NCBI GenBank assembly: GCA_963703125.1
Contig: OY969790.1
Coordinates: 2,170,001 to 2,234,000, forward strand
Direction: 5' to 3'
DNA: 64,000 nucleotides
Source: MFD04716-140 sp963703125
GTDB taxonomy: Bacteria; Bacteroidota; Bacteroidia; Flavobacteriales; Flavobacteriaceae
Part shown: positions 37,686 through 47,800 of the stretch, piece after piece
How the letters are laid out: each line of letters begins with the position of its first letter
Position numbering within the stretch: the first letter of the stretch is position 1
The notes under the pieces: model-generated
Seen by the model: only the letters and a program-made list of their open reading frames with translations
Databases searched by the model: none
Told to the model about the DNA's origin: nothing
Position numbers and translations under genes: made by a program

Positions 37686-38441
37686 ATGATGAATAGGATA
37701 AAATATTTAGCACTACTTCTTTCCTTAATTTTATTTCAAAGTTGCGAAAACATGAAAAAACCTTTGGTTATTGGACATCGTGGAGCAATGGGGCATGAGA
37801 CCGAGAATACACTTGCATCCATTCAAAAGGCGATGGATTTAGGTGTGGATATGATCGAGATAGATGTATTTAAAATTGCGAGCGGTGAAACGGTCGTATT
37901 TCATGATGATCGTGTGGATCGTTTGACAAATGGTGGAGGCAATATTGAGGAGTATGTCATTACCGATCTTAAGGCCCTTACCTTGGATGGGAATCATAAG
38001 ATTCCTCAACTTCAAGATGTTTTGAAATTGATTGATCACAAGGTGAAGCTAAATATTGAGCTAAAGGGTGCTGATACTGCCAACCGAGTCAATTTTATTA
38101 CGAACTATTATATAAGGGAAAAGGGCTGGAAATTAAATGATTTTCTCATTTCAAGCTTTAGGTGGGATGAATTAAAGGAAATGAGGGCATTGAACCCAGA
38201 AATTCCAATAGCGATTTTGACAGAAGATGATCCCTTAAAAGGAATTCCGATTGCCAAAGAACTTCATGCAGAAGCTATCAATCCAAATTTTAAAGAATTG
38301 AATGACGGGATTGCCCAGGAAATACATAATGAAGGTTTCAAAATTTATACATGGACGGTAAATGAACCCGGGGATATTGAAATGGCGAAAAACTGGAATG
38401 TGGACGGCATTATTACCAACTTTCCCGAACGTGTGAAATAA
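37686..38441 (+). CDS. Glycerophosphodiester phosphodiesterase (lipoprotein)
   Basis: 251 residues. Lipoprotein signal (LILFQSC, C20). GDPD motifs: IGHRGAMGHETENTLASIQK (catalytic His and Glu), DMIEIDVFK (metal ligands), VVFHDDRVDRLTN (second catalytic His), LNIELKG, and the C-terminal YTWTVNEP and DGIITNFPE. Hydrolyses glycerophosphodiesters to glycerol 3-phosphate and an alcohol in the periplasm. Its TAA overlaps the ATG of the next gene (TAATG), so the two are translationally coupled. Confidence 0.92.
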   Translation: MMNRIKYLALLLSLILFQSCENMKKPLVIGHRGAMGHETENTLASIQKAMDLGVDMIEIDVFKIASGETVVFHDDRVDRLTNGGGNIEEYVITDLKALTLDGNHKIPQLQDVLKLIDHKVKLNIELKGADTANRVNFITNYYIREKGWKLNDFLISSFRWDELKEMRALNPEIPIAILTEDDPLKGIPIAKELHAEAINPNFKELNDGIAQEIHNEGFKIYTWTVNEPGDIEMAKNWNVDGIITNFPERVK

Positions 38442-39713
38442 TGTTCGATGTAATAATCGTGGGCGGAGGAGCTGCTGGGTTTTATAGCGCGGTCCACATC
38501 GCCGAGACCGATCCCAAATTGAAAATTGCCATACTTGAACGCGGTAAGGAAGTACTTGCCAAAGTAAAAGTTTCGGGCGGCGGAAGATGCAATGTAACCC
38601 ATGCGGAGTTTGATCCCACGGCACTTGTGAAAAACTATCCCCGTGGTGAAAAAGAACTTTTAGGGCCTTTTCATACACATTGTAGTGGTGATACAATGGC
38701 CTTTTTCGAGGAGAAAGGGGTTCCATTGAAAATTGAGGAAGACGGGCGTATGTTTCCACAATCAAATACCTCACAAACGATTATAGACTTTTTTATTAAA
38801 GAAACGGAGCGTTTGGGAATCTCGGTCCTTAAACATAGTTCGGTCATTGATTTTGGTCCTGACAAGAATAAAAACGGATGGTGGGTAAAATCCATTAAAA
38901 AGGAGTATACAACCAAAAAATTATTGATTGCCACTGGTAGTAATCCCAAGATTTGGGAAATACTTCAAAAATTAGGTCACAAGATTGAACCGGCCGTTCC
39001 TTCCCTTTTTACCTTTAACATTAAAGATGAACGCATAGTAGGCATACCGGGTGTTGCAACGTATGCCAAGGTAAACGTTTTGAACAAAAGAAATTTCAAT
39101 CCTAAAATTACCATAAAGCTGGCCAGCAGAACGTGCTGATGAATCCATCCTTGAAAGTGAGGGGCCTGTTTTGATTACACATTGGGGAATGAGCGGCCCC
39201 GCAATATTGAAACTGTCGGCCTGGGGGGCGAAGATATTGAACGCCCTTGAGTACCGATTCCTTATTAAGATAAACTGGCTTCCACAATTGCATGAAGGTG
39301 GAGTACTGCCTTTATTGATGGAAGTAAAGGAGATTGAAGCAAAAAAGACGGTTTTAAGGACCAAGGCAGTAGAACTTCCCAAGCGCTTATGGGCTAATTT
39401 GGTGCGCGCATCGGGCATACCCGATAATATGACTTGGTCTGCTGTTTCAAAGATTCAATTGCAAAACCTCACCGACCAATTGATCAATGGTAGATTTCAA
39501 GTAGAGGGTAAAAGCACTTTTAAAGAGGAGTTCGTCACTGCGGGCGGAGTTGATCTTAAAGAAATAAACTTTAGGACCTTTGAGAGTAAAATATATCCGA
39601 ATCTGTTTTTTGCAGGTGAAGTGATAAATATTGATGCGATTACGGGTGGCTTCAATTTTCAAAATGCCTGGACGGGCGGTTATATTGCGGCAAAGGCCAT
39701 AGCAAAAGGATGA
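38441..39713 (+). pseudogene. BaiN/HI0933-type NAD(P)/FAD-dependent oxidoreductase, split by a +1 frameshift
   Basis: The N-terminal part (38441-39139) has the FAD-binding DVIIVGGGAAGFYSAV, KVKVSGGGRCNVTHAEFDP and LLIATGSNPKIWE. It then stops prematurely. The rest continues in the next frame: GPVLITHWGMSGPAILKLSA and the closing FAGEVINIDAITGGFNFQNA, ending at 39713. Removing one G of the GG at 39121/39122 joins them smoothly (IKLPAERADESILESEGP). Family members are about 400-420 residues, matching the joined length. Physiological substrate unknown; the family includes bile-acid reductases and uncharacterised flavoproteins. Follows GDPD with a TAATG overlap. Confidence 0.82.
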
Positions 39714-39895
39714 AAATGACTTTCAATTTTATATTCATCCTTTTAATACTGTCGGTCACATATTTGGATTAAAATTGCAAATTTTTCAGGAAAAAGGGCA
39801 TAATTTTTCATGACAACTTACATGACATTGTTAAGTGGAATGGATGCTAACGGTCAAAAAAATTACCTATTATCGAAGTCCTTAGAATCTGATTG

Positions 39896-40369
39896 CTAAT
39901 TTAGTTCCCAAATTTTATAGTTCAATAGGGTAGCAAAACATACCCATAGCAAATAGGGAACCAATAAATATGCAGCTATATTACTCACCACTTTAAACCA
40001 TTTAATGGTAAGGAGAATAAGTATCAATAAAGCCAAAATAACCAATAACGCCCAAAAAGGCTGCTTCAATCCGAAAAAGACGATACTCCACATAGCATTT
40101 AAAAGCAATTGAAAGCCAAAGTGATAGAGTGCGGTTTGCACCCATTTATGATAAAAACCTTTGGCCCAAACAATTCCGGCAGAGATGCCCATTAGTATGT
40201 AAAGGACTAGCCAGACTGGGGCAAATAACCAACTTGGCGGATTAAAACTAGGTTTATTCAAGCCCACATACCAATCATTCACTGAGCTTTGGGTCGCAAA
40301 ACCAGAAAGGAAACCTATAACCATGCAAATACATACGGCAATAGAAATGTAGGTCAGTTGTTTTTTCAA
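39896..40369 (-). CDS. TspO/MBR-family tryptophan-rich sensory protein
   Basis: 157 residues, five transmembrane helices, Trp-rich. The family opening is FATQSSVNDWYVGLNKPSFN then PPSWLFAPVWLVLYILMGIS, with AMWSIVFFGLKQPFWALLVI later. TspO proteins bind porphyrins and affect tetrapyrrole handling or stress signalling in membranes. Monocistronic, between the flavoprotein and the divergent mvaD. Family certain; role in this organism not known. Confidence 0.92.
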   Translation of the reverse strand: MKKQLTYISIAVCICMVIGFLSGFATQSSVNDWYVGLNKPSFNPPSWLFAPVWLVLYILMGISAGIVWAKGFYHKWVQTALYHFGFQLLLNAMWSIVFFGLKQPFWALLVILALLILILLTIKWFKVVSNIAAYLLVPYLLWVCFATLLNYKIWELN

Positions 40370-40439
40370 AATTGTTGGTGTATATCGTCTAAAATAAGTA
40401 TTTATTTTGATTCGCGATCCGGCAAAACTTCTTAAAAAC

Positions 40440-40447
40440 TATCTTTG
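40440..40447 (+). promoter_or_regulatory. -7 box for mvaD
   Basis: TATCTTTG matches TAnnTTTG and lies 18 bp before the ATG at 40465, implying a very short leader. No TTG is seen at the standard spacing (nearest is 30 bp upstream). Confidence 0.4.
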
Positions 40448-40464
40448 TGCAAATTCCAATCCTA

Positions 40465-41547
40465 ATGACGGAAAAAGATTTTATTCCTTCCGAATATATC
40501 CGAACAATTAACAGTGGTTTTGTAAAGTGGAAGGCCCCTAGCAATATTGCGCTGGTAAAGTATTGGGGAAAAAAAAGGGATCAAATTCCTGAAAATCCCT
40601 CTATCAGTTTTACTTTAAATGCCTGTGCTACTATTACCTCTTTGACCTTTACAAAACTTCAAAAAAACGTTGAGGATTTTTCATTTGAGATTTGGTTGGA
40701 AGGAAGCGAAAAGGAAGATTTTAAGCCGAAAATAGCAACTTTTTTCAAGAGGGTAATGAAGTATCTGCCTTTTCTAAAGGAATATCATTTTAAAATCGAA
40801 ACTTCAAATACTTTTCCCCATAGCAGTGGTATTGCTTCCTCTGCAAGCGGAATGGCGGCATTGTCGTTATGCCTGATGGAGATCGAGAAATTACTGCTGC
40901 CGCATATGGAGGAATCTTTTTTTGTTAAGAAGGCATCATTTCTGGCCCGTTTGGGTTCAGGAAGTGCGGCAAGGAGCATAGAAGGGGATTTGATACAGTG
41001 GGGATTTCATAAGGATATAAAGGGAAGTTCGGATCTTTACGGAATTAAATATCCGTACAAGGTGCATTCCGTTTTTAAAAATTTTCATGACACCATTTTG
41101 TTGGTGGACAAAGGGCAAAAGCAGGTAAGTAGTTCTGTTGGCCATAAATTAATGCATGGGCATCCTTACGCTGAAAGGCGCTTTACCCAAGCAAACGGGA
41201 ATCTGTCAGAATTAAAGACTATTCTAGAGCATGGCAATTTGGATAGTTTTATAAAATTGTTAGAAAGTGAGGCATTGACGTTACATGCGATGATGATGAC
41301 CGGAGACCCCTATTTTATTCTAATGAAGCCAAACACACTTGAAATTATTAATAAAATTTGGGCCTTTAGACAAGAATCAGGAACCCATGTATGTTTTACA
41401 TTGGATGCCGGTGCCAATGTACATGTACTGTATCCAGAGAACGAAAAGGATGAAGTAGAGCAATTTATTCAGAATGAGTTGGTTGCATATTGCGAAAACG
41501 GGCAGTATATTTGCGACAGAATTGGATTTGGAGCGAAAAAATTGTAA
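40465..41547 (+). CDS. mvaD: Diphosphomevalonate decarboxylase
   Basis: 360 residues from the ATG at 40465; an in-frame GTG at 40447 lies on the -7 box and is rejected. GHMP-kinase fold: APSNIALVKYWGKKRD near residue 24, FPHSSGIASSASGMAAL (ATP loop) near 122, GSGSAARSIEGDLIQWG near 165, and FTLDAGANVHVLY near 305. Converts mevalonate diphosphate to isopentenyl diphosphate in the cytoplasm. Precedes mevalonate kinase and a prenyltransferase, forming an isoprenoid cluster conserved in Flavobacteriia. Confidence 0.95.
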   Translation: MTEKDFIPSEYIRTINSGFVKWKAPSNIALVKYWGKKRDQIPENPSISFTLNACATITSLTFTKLQKNVEDFSFEIWLEGSEKEDFKPKIATFFKRVMKYLPFLKEYHFKIETSNTFPHSSGIASSASGMAALSLCLMEIEKLLLPHMEESFFVKKASFLARLGSGSAARSIEGDLIQWGFHKDIKGSSDLYGIKYPYKVHSVFKNFHDTILLVDKGQKQVSSSVGHKLMHGHPYAERRFTQANGNLSELKTILEHGNLDSFIKLLESEALTLHAMMMTGDPYFILMKPNTLEIINKIWAFRQESGTHVCFTLDAGANVHVLYPENEKDEVEQFIQNELVAYCENGQYICDRIGFGAKKL

Positions 41548-41642
41548 CTTAATTTATCATACGAACGACTAATTGGCGTTGTACAGAAAGTTTAGATCAA
41601 ATAATTTTTAACTCTTATAATTATAAACTATTAATTGCGTAA

Positions 41643-42581
41643 ATGAAGGGTCCCTTGTTTTATTCAAAAATTCTTCTCTTCGGGGAATACGGTATCATAA
41701 AAGATTCCAAAGGCCTATCTATACCTTACAATTTTTTTAAAGGAGCATTGAAGACCAATTCAAACGTGTCCGAATCAGCAAAAAAATCCAACCAAAGTCT
41801 CCGAAATTTTGTGGTTTATCTTGAGGATGTTCAGAACCAGAAGCCAAATTTAGTGTCTTTTGATTTGGCCCGTTTGAAGAAAGATGTTGAAGAAGGAATG
41901 TATTTTGATAGTTCCATTCCACAAGGATATGGTATTGGGAGTAGTGGTGCGTTGGTAGCAGCTATTTATGATAAGTATGCAAAGGATAAGATTACAGTGC
42001 TAGAAAATCTGACCAGGGAAAAGCTTCTAAAGTTAAAAGCCATATTCGGTAGTATGGAATCCTTCTTTCATGGAAAATCTTCCGGTTTGGATCCATTGAA
42101 TAGTTATTTGAGCTTGCCGATCCTAATAAATTCACAGGACAATATAGAATCCACCAGTATTCCTTCTCAAAATTATGAAGGCAAAGGGGCCGTGTTCTTG
42201 CTTGACAGCGGTTCTACAGGCGAAACAGCGCCCATGGTGCAGTTGTTCATGGAGAAGATGAAGAACGAGGGTTTCCGAAATATGCTCAAGAATCAGTTTA
42301 TCAAGCATACCGATGCTTGTGTTGAGGACTTCGTTACAGGTAACATGAAATCGCTTTTTGGTAATCTCAAACAATTGTCACACGTGGTTTTGGATAATTT
42401 TAAACCCATGATTCCTGCAAAGTTCCATCAACTGTGGCAGCAGGGAATCGACACCAATGACTATTACCTCAAATTATGTGGCTCAGGCGGCGGCGGATAT
42501 ATTCTTGGTTTTACCGAGGATATTGACAAGGCTAAAAAGGCACTCAAAGGCTATAACTTGGAAGTAGTTTACAACTTCTGA
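41643..42581 (+). CDS. Mevalonate kinase-type GHMP kinase
   Basis: 312 residues. GHMP features: YSKILLFGEYGIIKDSKGLS at the start (PxKxxLxGEY-like substrate block), IPQGYGIGSSGALVAAI (ATP-binding loop) near residue 97, FHGKSSGLDPLNSYL, and C-terminal LCGSGGGGYILGF. The opening and the GxGSSGA loop fit mevalonate kinase, and the position after mvaD supports that; phosphomevalonate kinase is the alternative. Phosphorylates mevalonate for isoprenoid synthesis. 95 bp after mvaD, 10 bp before the UbiA gene. Confidence 0.85.
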   Translation: MKGPLFYSKILLFGEYGIIKDSKGLSIPYNFFKGALKTNSNVSESAKKSNQSLRNFVVYLEDVQNQKPNLVSFDLARLKKDVEEGMYFDSSIPQGYGIGSSGALVAAIYDKYAKDKITVLENLTREKLLKLKAIFGSMESFFHGKSSGLDPLNSYLSLPILINSQDNIESTSIPSQNYEGKGAVFLLDSGSTGETAPMVQLFMEKMKNEGFRNMLKNQFIKHTDACVEDFVTGNMKSLFGNLKQLSHVVLDNFKPMIPAKFHQLWQQGIDTNDYYLKLCGSGGGGYILGFTEDIDKAKKALKGYNLEVVYNF

Positions 42582-42591
42582 AAAATCGCTC

Positions 42592-43497
42592 ATGCTTAGT
42601 AGAAAAAACAAGCTCATACTTTTAAAGATTTTGAGTTTGTTCTCCATTGTCCGTGGATATAATATTCTTATTATCGTCTTGGCGCAATATTTGGCCTCCA
42701 TCTATATATTGGCACCCGATTTTCCCCTACGAAAGGTAGTTTTTGACCTGAATCTTTTTGTGATTGTGCTGGCCTCCGCTTTAGTGATTGCTAGCGGATA
42801 TATAATCAATAATTTTTATGATGCCGAGAAGGATTTGATCAATAAGCCCCGTAAAAGCATGCTAGATCGTCGGGTAAGCCAAAGGTTCAAGTTGTCCACC
42901 TATTTTGTTTTGAATTTCCTTGCCGTTTTCGCCGCGAGTTATGTATCATTTAGGGCGGTAATCTTTTTTTCGGCCTATATTTTCGGTATTTGGTTTTATT
43001 CCCATAAACTAAAAAAAGTGCCATTTTTAGGTAATTTCGTCTCTGCAATGCTTGCAATTGCACCCTTTTTTGCAGTTTTTGTGTATTACAAGAATTTTGA
43101 GATAGTCATATTCGTACATGCAATTTTTCTGTTCTTATTGATTTTGGCCCGTGAAATGATCAAGGATTTGGAGAATATTGCAGGTGACATGGCACAGAAT
43201 TATAAAACAGTCCCAATTATTTATGGAGCTAATTTTTCTAAAATATGCATCAGTATTTTGGTGTTGTTCACTTTGATTCCCTCTATGTTATTGATCCGTT
43301 ATTTTGATGTCGGCCATATGAATCTCTATTTTTTTACCTGTATATTTTTATTGCTCTTCTTTTTGGTCATACTCTGGAACTCAAAAACCAAATTGCACTA
43401 TGTGGGACTTCATAATATTCTTAAGTTTATAATCGTTGCAGGTGTTTTTAGTATTTTGTTGATCGATGTGGACTTAGTGCTACATCGAATTTTGTAG
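42592..43497 (+). CDS. UbiA-family prenyltransferase (geranylgeranylglycerol-phosphate synthase-like)
   Basis: 301 residues, eight to nine hydrophobic helices. The two Asp motifs of UbiA enzymes are present: INNFYDAEKDLINKPRKSM and LAREMIKDLENIAGD with KTVPIIYG. They bind prenyl diphosphate via Mg2+. Bacteroidota homologues next to mevalonate genes are usually annotated as geranylgeranylglycerol-phosphate geranylgeranyltransferases, but menaquinone or heme side-chain transfer cannot be excluded by sequence alone. Operonic with mevalonate kinase (10-bp gap). Confidence 0.85.
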   Translation: MLSRKNKLILLKILSLFSIVRGYNILIIVLAQYLASIYILAPDFPLRKVVFDLNLFVIVLASALVIASGYIINNFYDAEKDLINKPRKSMLDRRVSQRFKLSTYFVLNFLAVFAASYVSFRAVIFFSAYIFGIWFYSHKLKKVPFLGNFVSAMLAIAPFFAVFVYYKNFEIVIFVHAIFLFLLILAREMIKDLENIAGDMAQNYKTVPIIYGANFSKICISILVLFTLIPSMLLIRYFDVGHMNLYFFTCIFLLLFFLVILWNSKTKLHYVGLHNILKFIIVAGVFSILLIDVDLVLHRIL

Positions 43498-43629
43498 TTC
43501 TATGGATCATTTAGGATAAAAGTGCCAATTAGGCCGGCAATTCTTGTCATTGACCAGGGGATTATTATTCAGCAACTACAAAGTGCTATCGACTTAAAGA
43601 TTAAGCCTACATTTGCAAAAATCAATTTT

Positions 43630-44472
43630 ATGGGCAGAGCGGATTCAGGTAAAGATCATAAATCATCGGGTAGACAAGGGGGAACTTTTCGAAAGAAAAG
43701 TTTTGCTCGCGGCAACGCTCCTTTAAAAAAGAAATCGGAACCTCAAAAACCTTCCAATCCTGATTTGATCCGTTTGAACAAATACGTGGCAAATTCGGGT
43801 GTATGCTCACGCAGGGATGCCGACATTTATATTTCAGCGGGCAACGTGACCGTTAATGGCAAACCCATTACCGAAATGGGCTATAAAGTAAAATTGACCG
43901 ATGAGGTTAAATTTGATGGCCGTTTGTTGAATCCTGCCAAGAAAGAATATGTGCTTTTGAACAAACCCAAGGATTTCACCACTACAGTACGGGATGAAAA
44001 TGGTCGGCGCAATGTCTCGGGGCTTATATCAAATGCATCCAAAACACCCTTGCTGCCCATTGATAAAATGGATAAAAATGCAACTGGGCTCCTACTGTTC
44101 ACGAACGATGGGGATATGACCAAGCGGTTGAAAAATCCAAAAAACGGACTCCGGAAAATTTATCACGTAGTGCTTGACAAAGAATTGCGAAGTGCCGATA
44201 TGGTGAAAATACAAGAGGGTATCGTAATCGATGAGAAACCGGTTCGCGTACAGGAAATCAGTTTTATCGAAAATGCCCCAAAACGTGAAGTAGGTATTGA
44301 AATCTACAGCTCAAAACACAAAATGGTCGAGCAAATATTTGAGCACCTTGAATATGAAGTGGTCAAAATAGACCGTGTCGTTTATGCCGGACTTACCAAA
44401 AAAGACCTTCCCCGTGGGCATTGGCGCTATTTGACCGACCAGGAAATAATTAATCTTGGGGTAATCAAGTAG
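43630..44472 (+). CDS. RluB/RsuA-type rRNA pseudouridine synthase
   Basis: 280 residues from the ATG at 43630 (MGRADSGKDHKSSG), followed by a basic, low-complexity tail. An S4 RNA-binding domain (IRLNKYVANSGVCSRRDADI, then ISAGNVTVNG) is followed by the catalytic domain with IDKMDKNATGLLLFTNDG (catalytic D148; the usual GRLD is KMD here), LRKIYHVVLDK and RGHWRYLTD. Converts a specific uridine of 23S or 16S rRNA to pseudouridine. The frame extends upstream to 43522 without family similarity, so the shorter start is preferred. Ends before a clear terminator. Confidence 0.88.
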   Translation: MGRADSGKDHKSSGRQGGTFRKKSFARGNAPLKKKSEPQKPSNPDLIRLNKYVANSGVCSRRDADIYISAGNVTVNGKPITEMGYKVKLTDEVKFDGRLLNPAKKEYVLLNKPKDFTTTVRDENGRRNVSGLISNASKTPLLPIDKMDKNATGLLLFTNDGDMTKRLKNPKNGLRKIYHVVLDKELRSADMVKIQEGIVIDEKPVRVQEISFIENAPKREVGIEIYSSKHKMVEQIFEHLEYEVVKIDRVVYAGLTKKDLPRGHWRYLTDQEIINLGVIK

Positions 44473-44893
44473 TTGAACATATCAAAGGATGTGTTTGAGG
44501 TAATCTAAACATAAAAGTTAGGCAACATACAATCGATTATAATTTTGCATCTTTGAACTGTTCAAATACTATTGTTAGTGAATTAATTGTCCTAAGACCG
44601 ATATTCGTATCGGTTTTGTCATTTATTGCCCTTAACTCCGGGCCTTTTTAAAATAATAACCAAAATATTATGGGCTCTGGCCTCTTATGCCACTCAAGAC
44701 CAAGTCCATAAAATTCAGCATTTTGCGTACACACCTGTCATTTTTTTATGTCCAACATTTCATTACTTTTATGAGATGTAGGATTTTTTGGATTTAAGAG
44801 TCCCGTTCTGAACTAATTAGGATTCTCAAATAAAACTAAGGGTTGTGAACCTTCGCAAACCTGCTATAGAATAACGGACATACAAATGCACAT
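44473..44893. other. Intergenic region between the pseudouridine synthase and the cytochrome c lipoprotein
   Basis: 421 bp. It holds a TAATTTTG -7-type box (44540-44547), a terminator hairpin (44597-44618), and a second GC-rich hairpin GCCC-N9-GGGC followed by CTTTTT near 44630-44652. The rest, up to 44893, is AT-rich with nothing recognised. A short transcript from the box to the first terminator is possible. Confidence 0.5.
44597..44618 (+). terminator. Terminator hairpin with TTCG loop
   Basis: ACCGATA-TTCG-TATCGGT followed by TTTG: a 7-bp stem capped by a TTCG tetraloop with a short T tract. It lies 125 bp after the pseudouridine synthase stop. Confidence 0.6.
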
Positions 44894-47800
44894 ATGGCAA
44901 GAATTTTATTTTTATTGATAGGGCTGACCTGCTTGATGGCCTGCAAATCAAAAAAAGAAAAGGAACTTGATTCGGCCAATTCCAAAACACCAAGTTTTCA
45001 CATTGAACAAACGGAGACTGAAATAAGGGTCTTCGCAGAAAGCGGGACCAAGGCACTCGCAACCCAAAATGCAAAACCCGATTTCCGACCCTATATTCAC
45101 CCGATTTTGGCGCCAGGCTCCAATGCGGAACTCACTCAATATAGTCCTGGACACCACAAACACCAAACCGGTCTTTATTGGGGTTTTACTCGTGTAAACG
45201 GCACGGGGGCCGAACCCGAGGAATTGAACGAATGGTTTTACAATCCGAACAAGCCAAAAGATATCCAAAAGAAAATAGGACGCGATTTTTTCCATTACCC
45301 CGATGGTGACCATTGGCAGAAAGTCTCCGCAGAAGTTTTAATAAGTGAAGGGGAAGCGGTGAAATGGAAAACGGTATACCATATGTTGGATGAATCAAAA
45401 ACACCTATTCTCAAGGAAACACAAATTTGGACATTTACTGAAAAGGACAACAAATATTTGTTGAGCCTGGATTGGGAAGGCGAGGCACTTACAGATTTGA
45501 CTTTCAATGAATTTGATTATGGCGGACTCTTTTTGAGAATGCCTTGGAAAGAAGGTATCAAAGGTGAGGTGGTAAATGCCGCCCGTCAAAAAAATGAAAA
45601 GGCGGAAGGCCAAAGGGCCATGTGGGTAGATGCCGGAATGGAAATAGATGGTCTTGACAATTGGGGGCATATAGCAATTTTTGATCATTCAAGTAATAAG
45701 GACTTTCCGCAACCTTGGCGTGTTGACGGGCAATTGGGCATAGGTCCTGTACCTGCCCGAATGGGCGATTGGCAAATTAAAAAGGGCGAAACAAAAATTT
45801 TCCAACATCAAATAGTGGCGTATTCCGGGGAACTTGACGATACAAAATTGGACGACCTTTGGGGAGATTATGTAGGTGATAAAGGGATGTATAATACGGC
45901 TTCCCTTTGGGCCATTGCCAAGCAAGAAGGCCGTGATGCCAAGTTGTTAAGTCCCAAGGAAGCAGTCGAGGCCATGACTATCAAAGAGGGCTATACGGTA
46001 AACGCTTTTGCCTCAGAACCCATGATTACCCAGCCCATGGCCTTTTGTTGGGATGATCGAGGAAGAATGTGGATAGCGGAGAACAGGGACTATGAGTCAC
46101 GGTCCGAAGGGTTTTCCAGTTCTGGTGATAGTCGAATTTTGATTTTGGAAGATACCGATCATGACGGGGTAGCGGACACCAAGAAAATCTTTCTGGAGGG
46201 GATCCCGTTTCCATCCGCCATTGCGGTTGGCCATGGTGGGGTATTCATTGGCGCACCACCGAACCTTCTTTTTGTTCCCGATAAGAATAGCGATGACAAG
46301 GCTGACGAAAAGGATGCCAAGGTGCTGTTGACCGGCTGGGGAATACGCGACCGCCACGAGACGATCAATAGCTTACATTGGGGACCGGATGGGTGGTTGT
46401 ACGGTCTGGAGGGATTTGCAACGCCTTCCAAAATAAGAAAACCAAAGGGAGAAGGCCGCATCTATAAACATAGGGATGCTTTTCCAGATGATTTATTGGA
46501 AGCGGACGGGGTCGATATTAATGGTGGAGTTTGGAGGTATCACCCCTTAAAGGACCGATTTGAAGCAGTCGCGCACGGATTTAGTAATCCTTGGGGCATT
46601 GATTATGATGCAAAGGGACAGTTGTTCATTTCCGCTTGCGTAATTCCCCATATGTTCCATATCATGCAAGGGGGCATTTATCATAGACAGGGTGGCCAAC
46701 ACTTTAACCCTTATGTGTACGAGGATATCAAGACCATTGTAGATCATCGCCATCGCTCTGCGCATGGTGGGGCAAGGATATACCAATCCGACGCTTTCCC
46801 AGCAGATCAACAGGGGCTTCTGTTTATGGCCAATATTCATGAACATGCCGTGCTATCGGATATTCTGACACCTAATGGCTCTGGTTTTACTGCGAGCCAC
46901 GGGGAGGATTTTATGATGGCCAACAATGCGCAATGGGTTGGCTTCAGTATGGAGGTAGGGCCCGCTGGGGACTTGTACGTGCTTGACTGGCACGATGCAG
47001 AAATATGTGGAGATGCCGTGGTAAATAAAGATACTGGCAGGGTATATCGGATCATGCCCGAGAAATCGATGGCTGAAAACTGGCCAGGAAGATTTGATGA
47101 CCTTAATAAGAAAAGTGATAGTGAATTGGTGGAACTGCAGTTAAGCAAAAGCAATTGGCATGCACAGCGGGCAAGGGTCATTTTGCAGTATAGGGCTTCC
47201 AAAAAGCCTTTGGAAAGTGTTGCCGTGTCTCGCTTGAAAGATATATTGAAGAATACTAAAAATGAGGATACGAGACTCCGAGCCTTATGGTCGCTTCAGA
47301 TAACAAACAACATCAGTCAAGACGGATTGATCAGGTTATTGGATGACAAGGATCAATATGTACGTGGTTGGGCCATTCAGTTTTTGGTCGAGGACGGTCA
47401 ACCATCAACAAAAGCGATCCAGAAGATGACAGATATGGCGAGGAATGAAACTTCCGCCGTGGTTCGTCGGTATCTTACGGAGGCCCTTCAACGAATCAAT
47501 GAAGGCGAACGATGGGCCATTGCGCAATATTTGGTACAATTCAAAGAAGATGCCGACGACCCCAACATTCCGCTGATGTTGTGGTTTGGTATTGAACCGG
47601 TAATCGCCAAACAGCCTGAAAAAGCATTGGTTTTAGCCAAAGAAAGCAAAATTCCATCCATCGTACAAAAAATAGCAAGGCGTCTGGTTGATGGGAATCA
47701 AATGGAAAAATTGATTGCTGACATAGGCCAAAAATCGGCTGTGCAATCGGATTTGTTGAGCGGTATGTTGGCAGGATTGGAAGGGAATATGGATGTGAAG

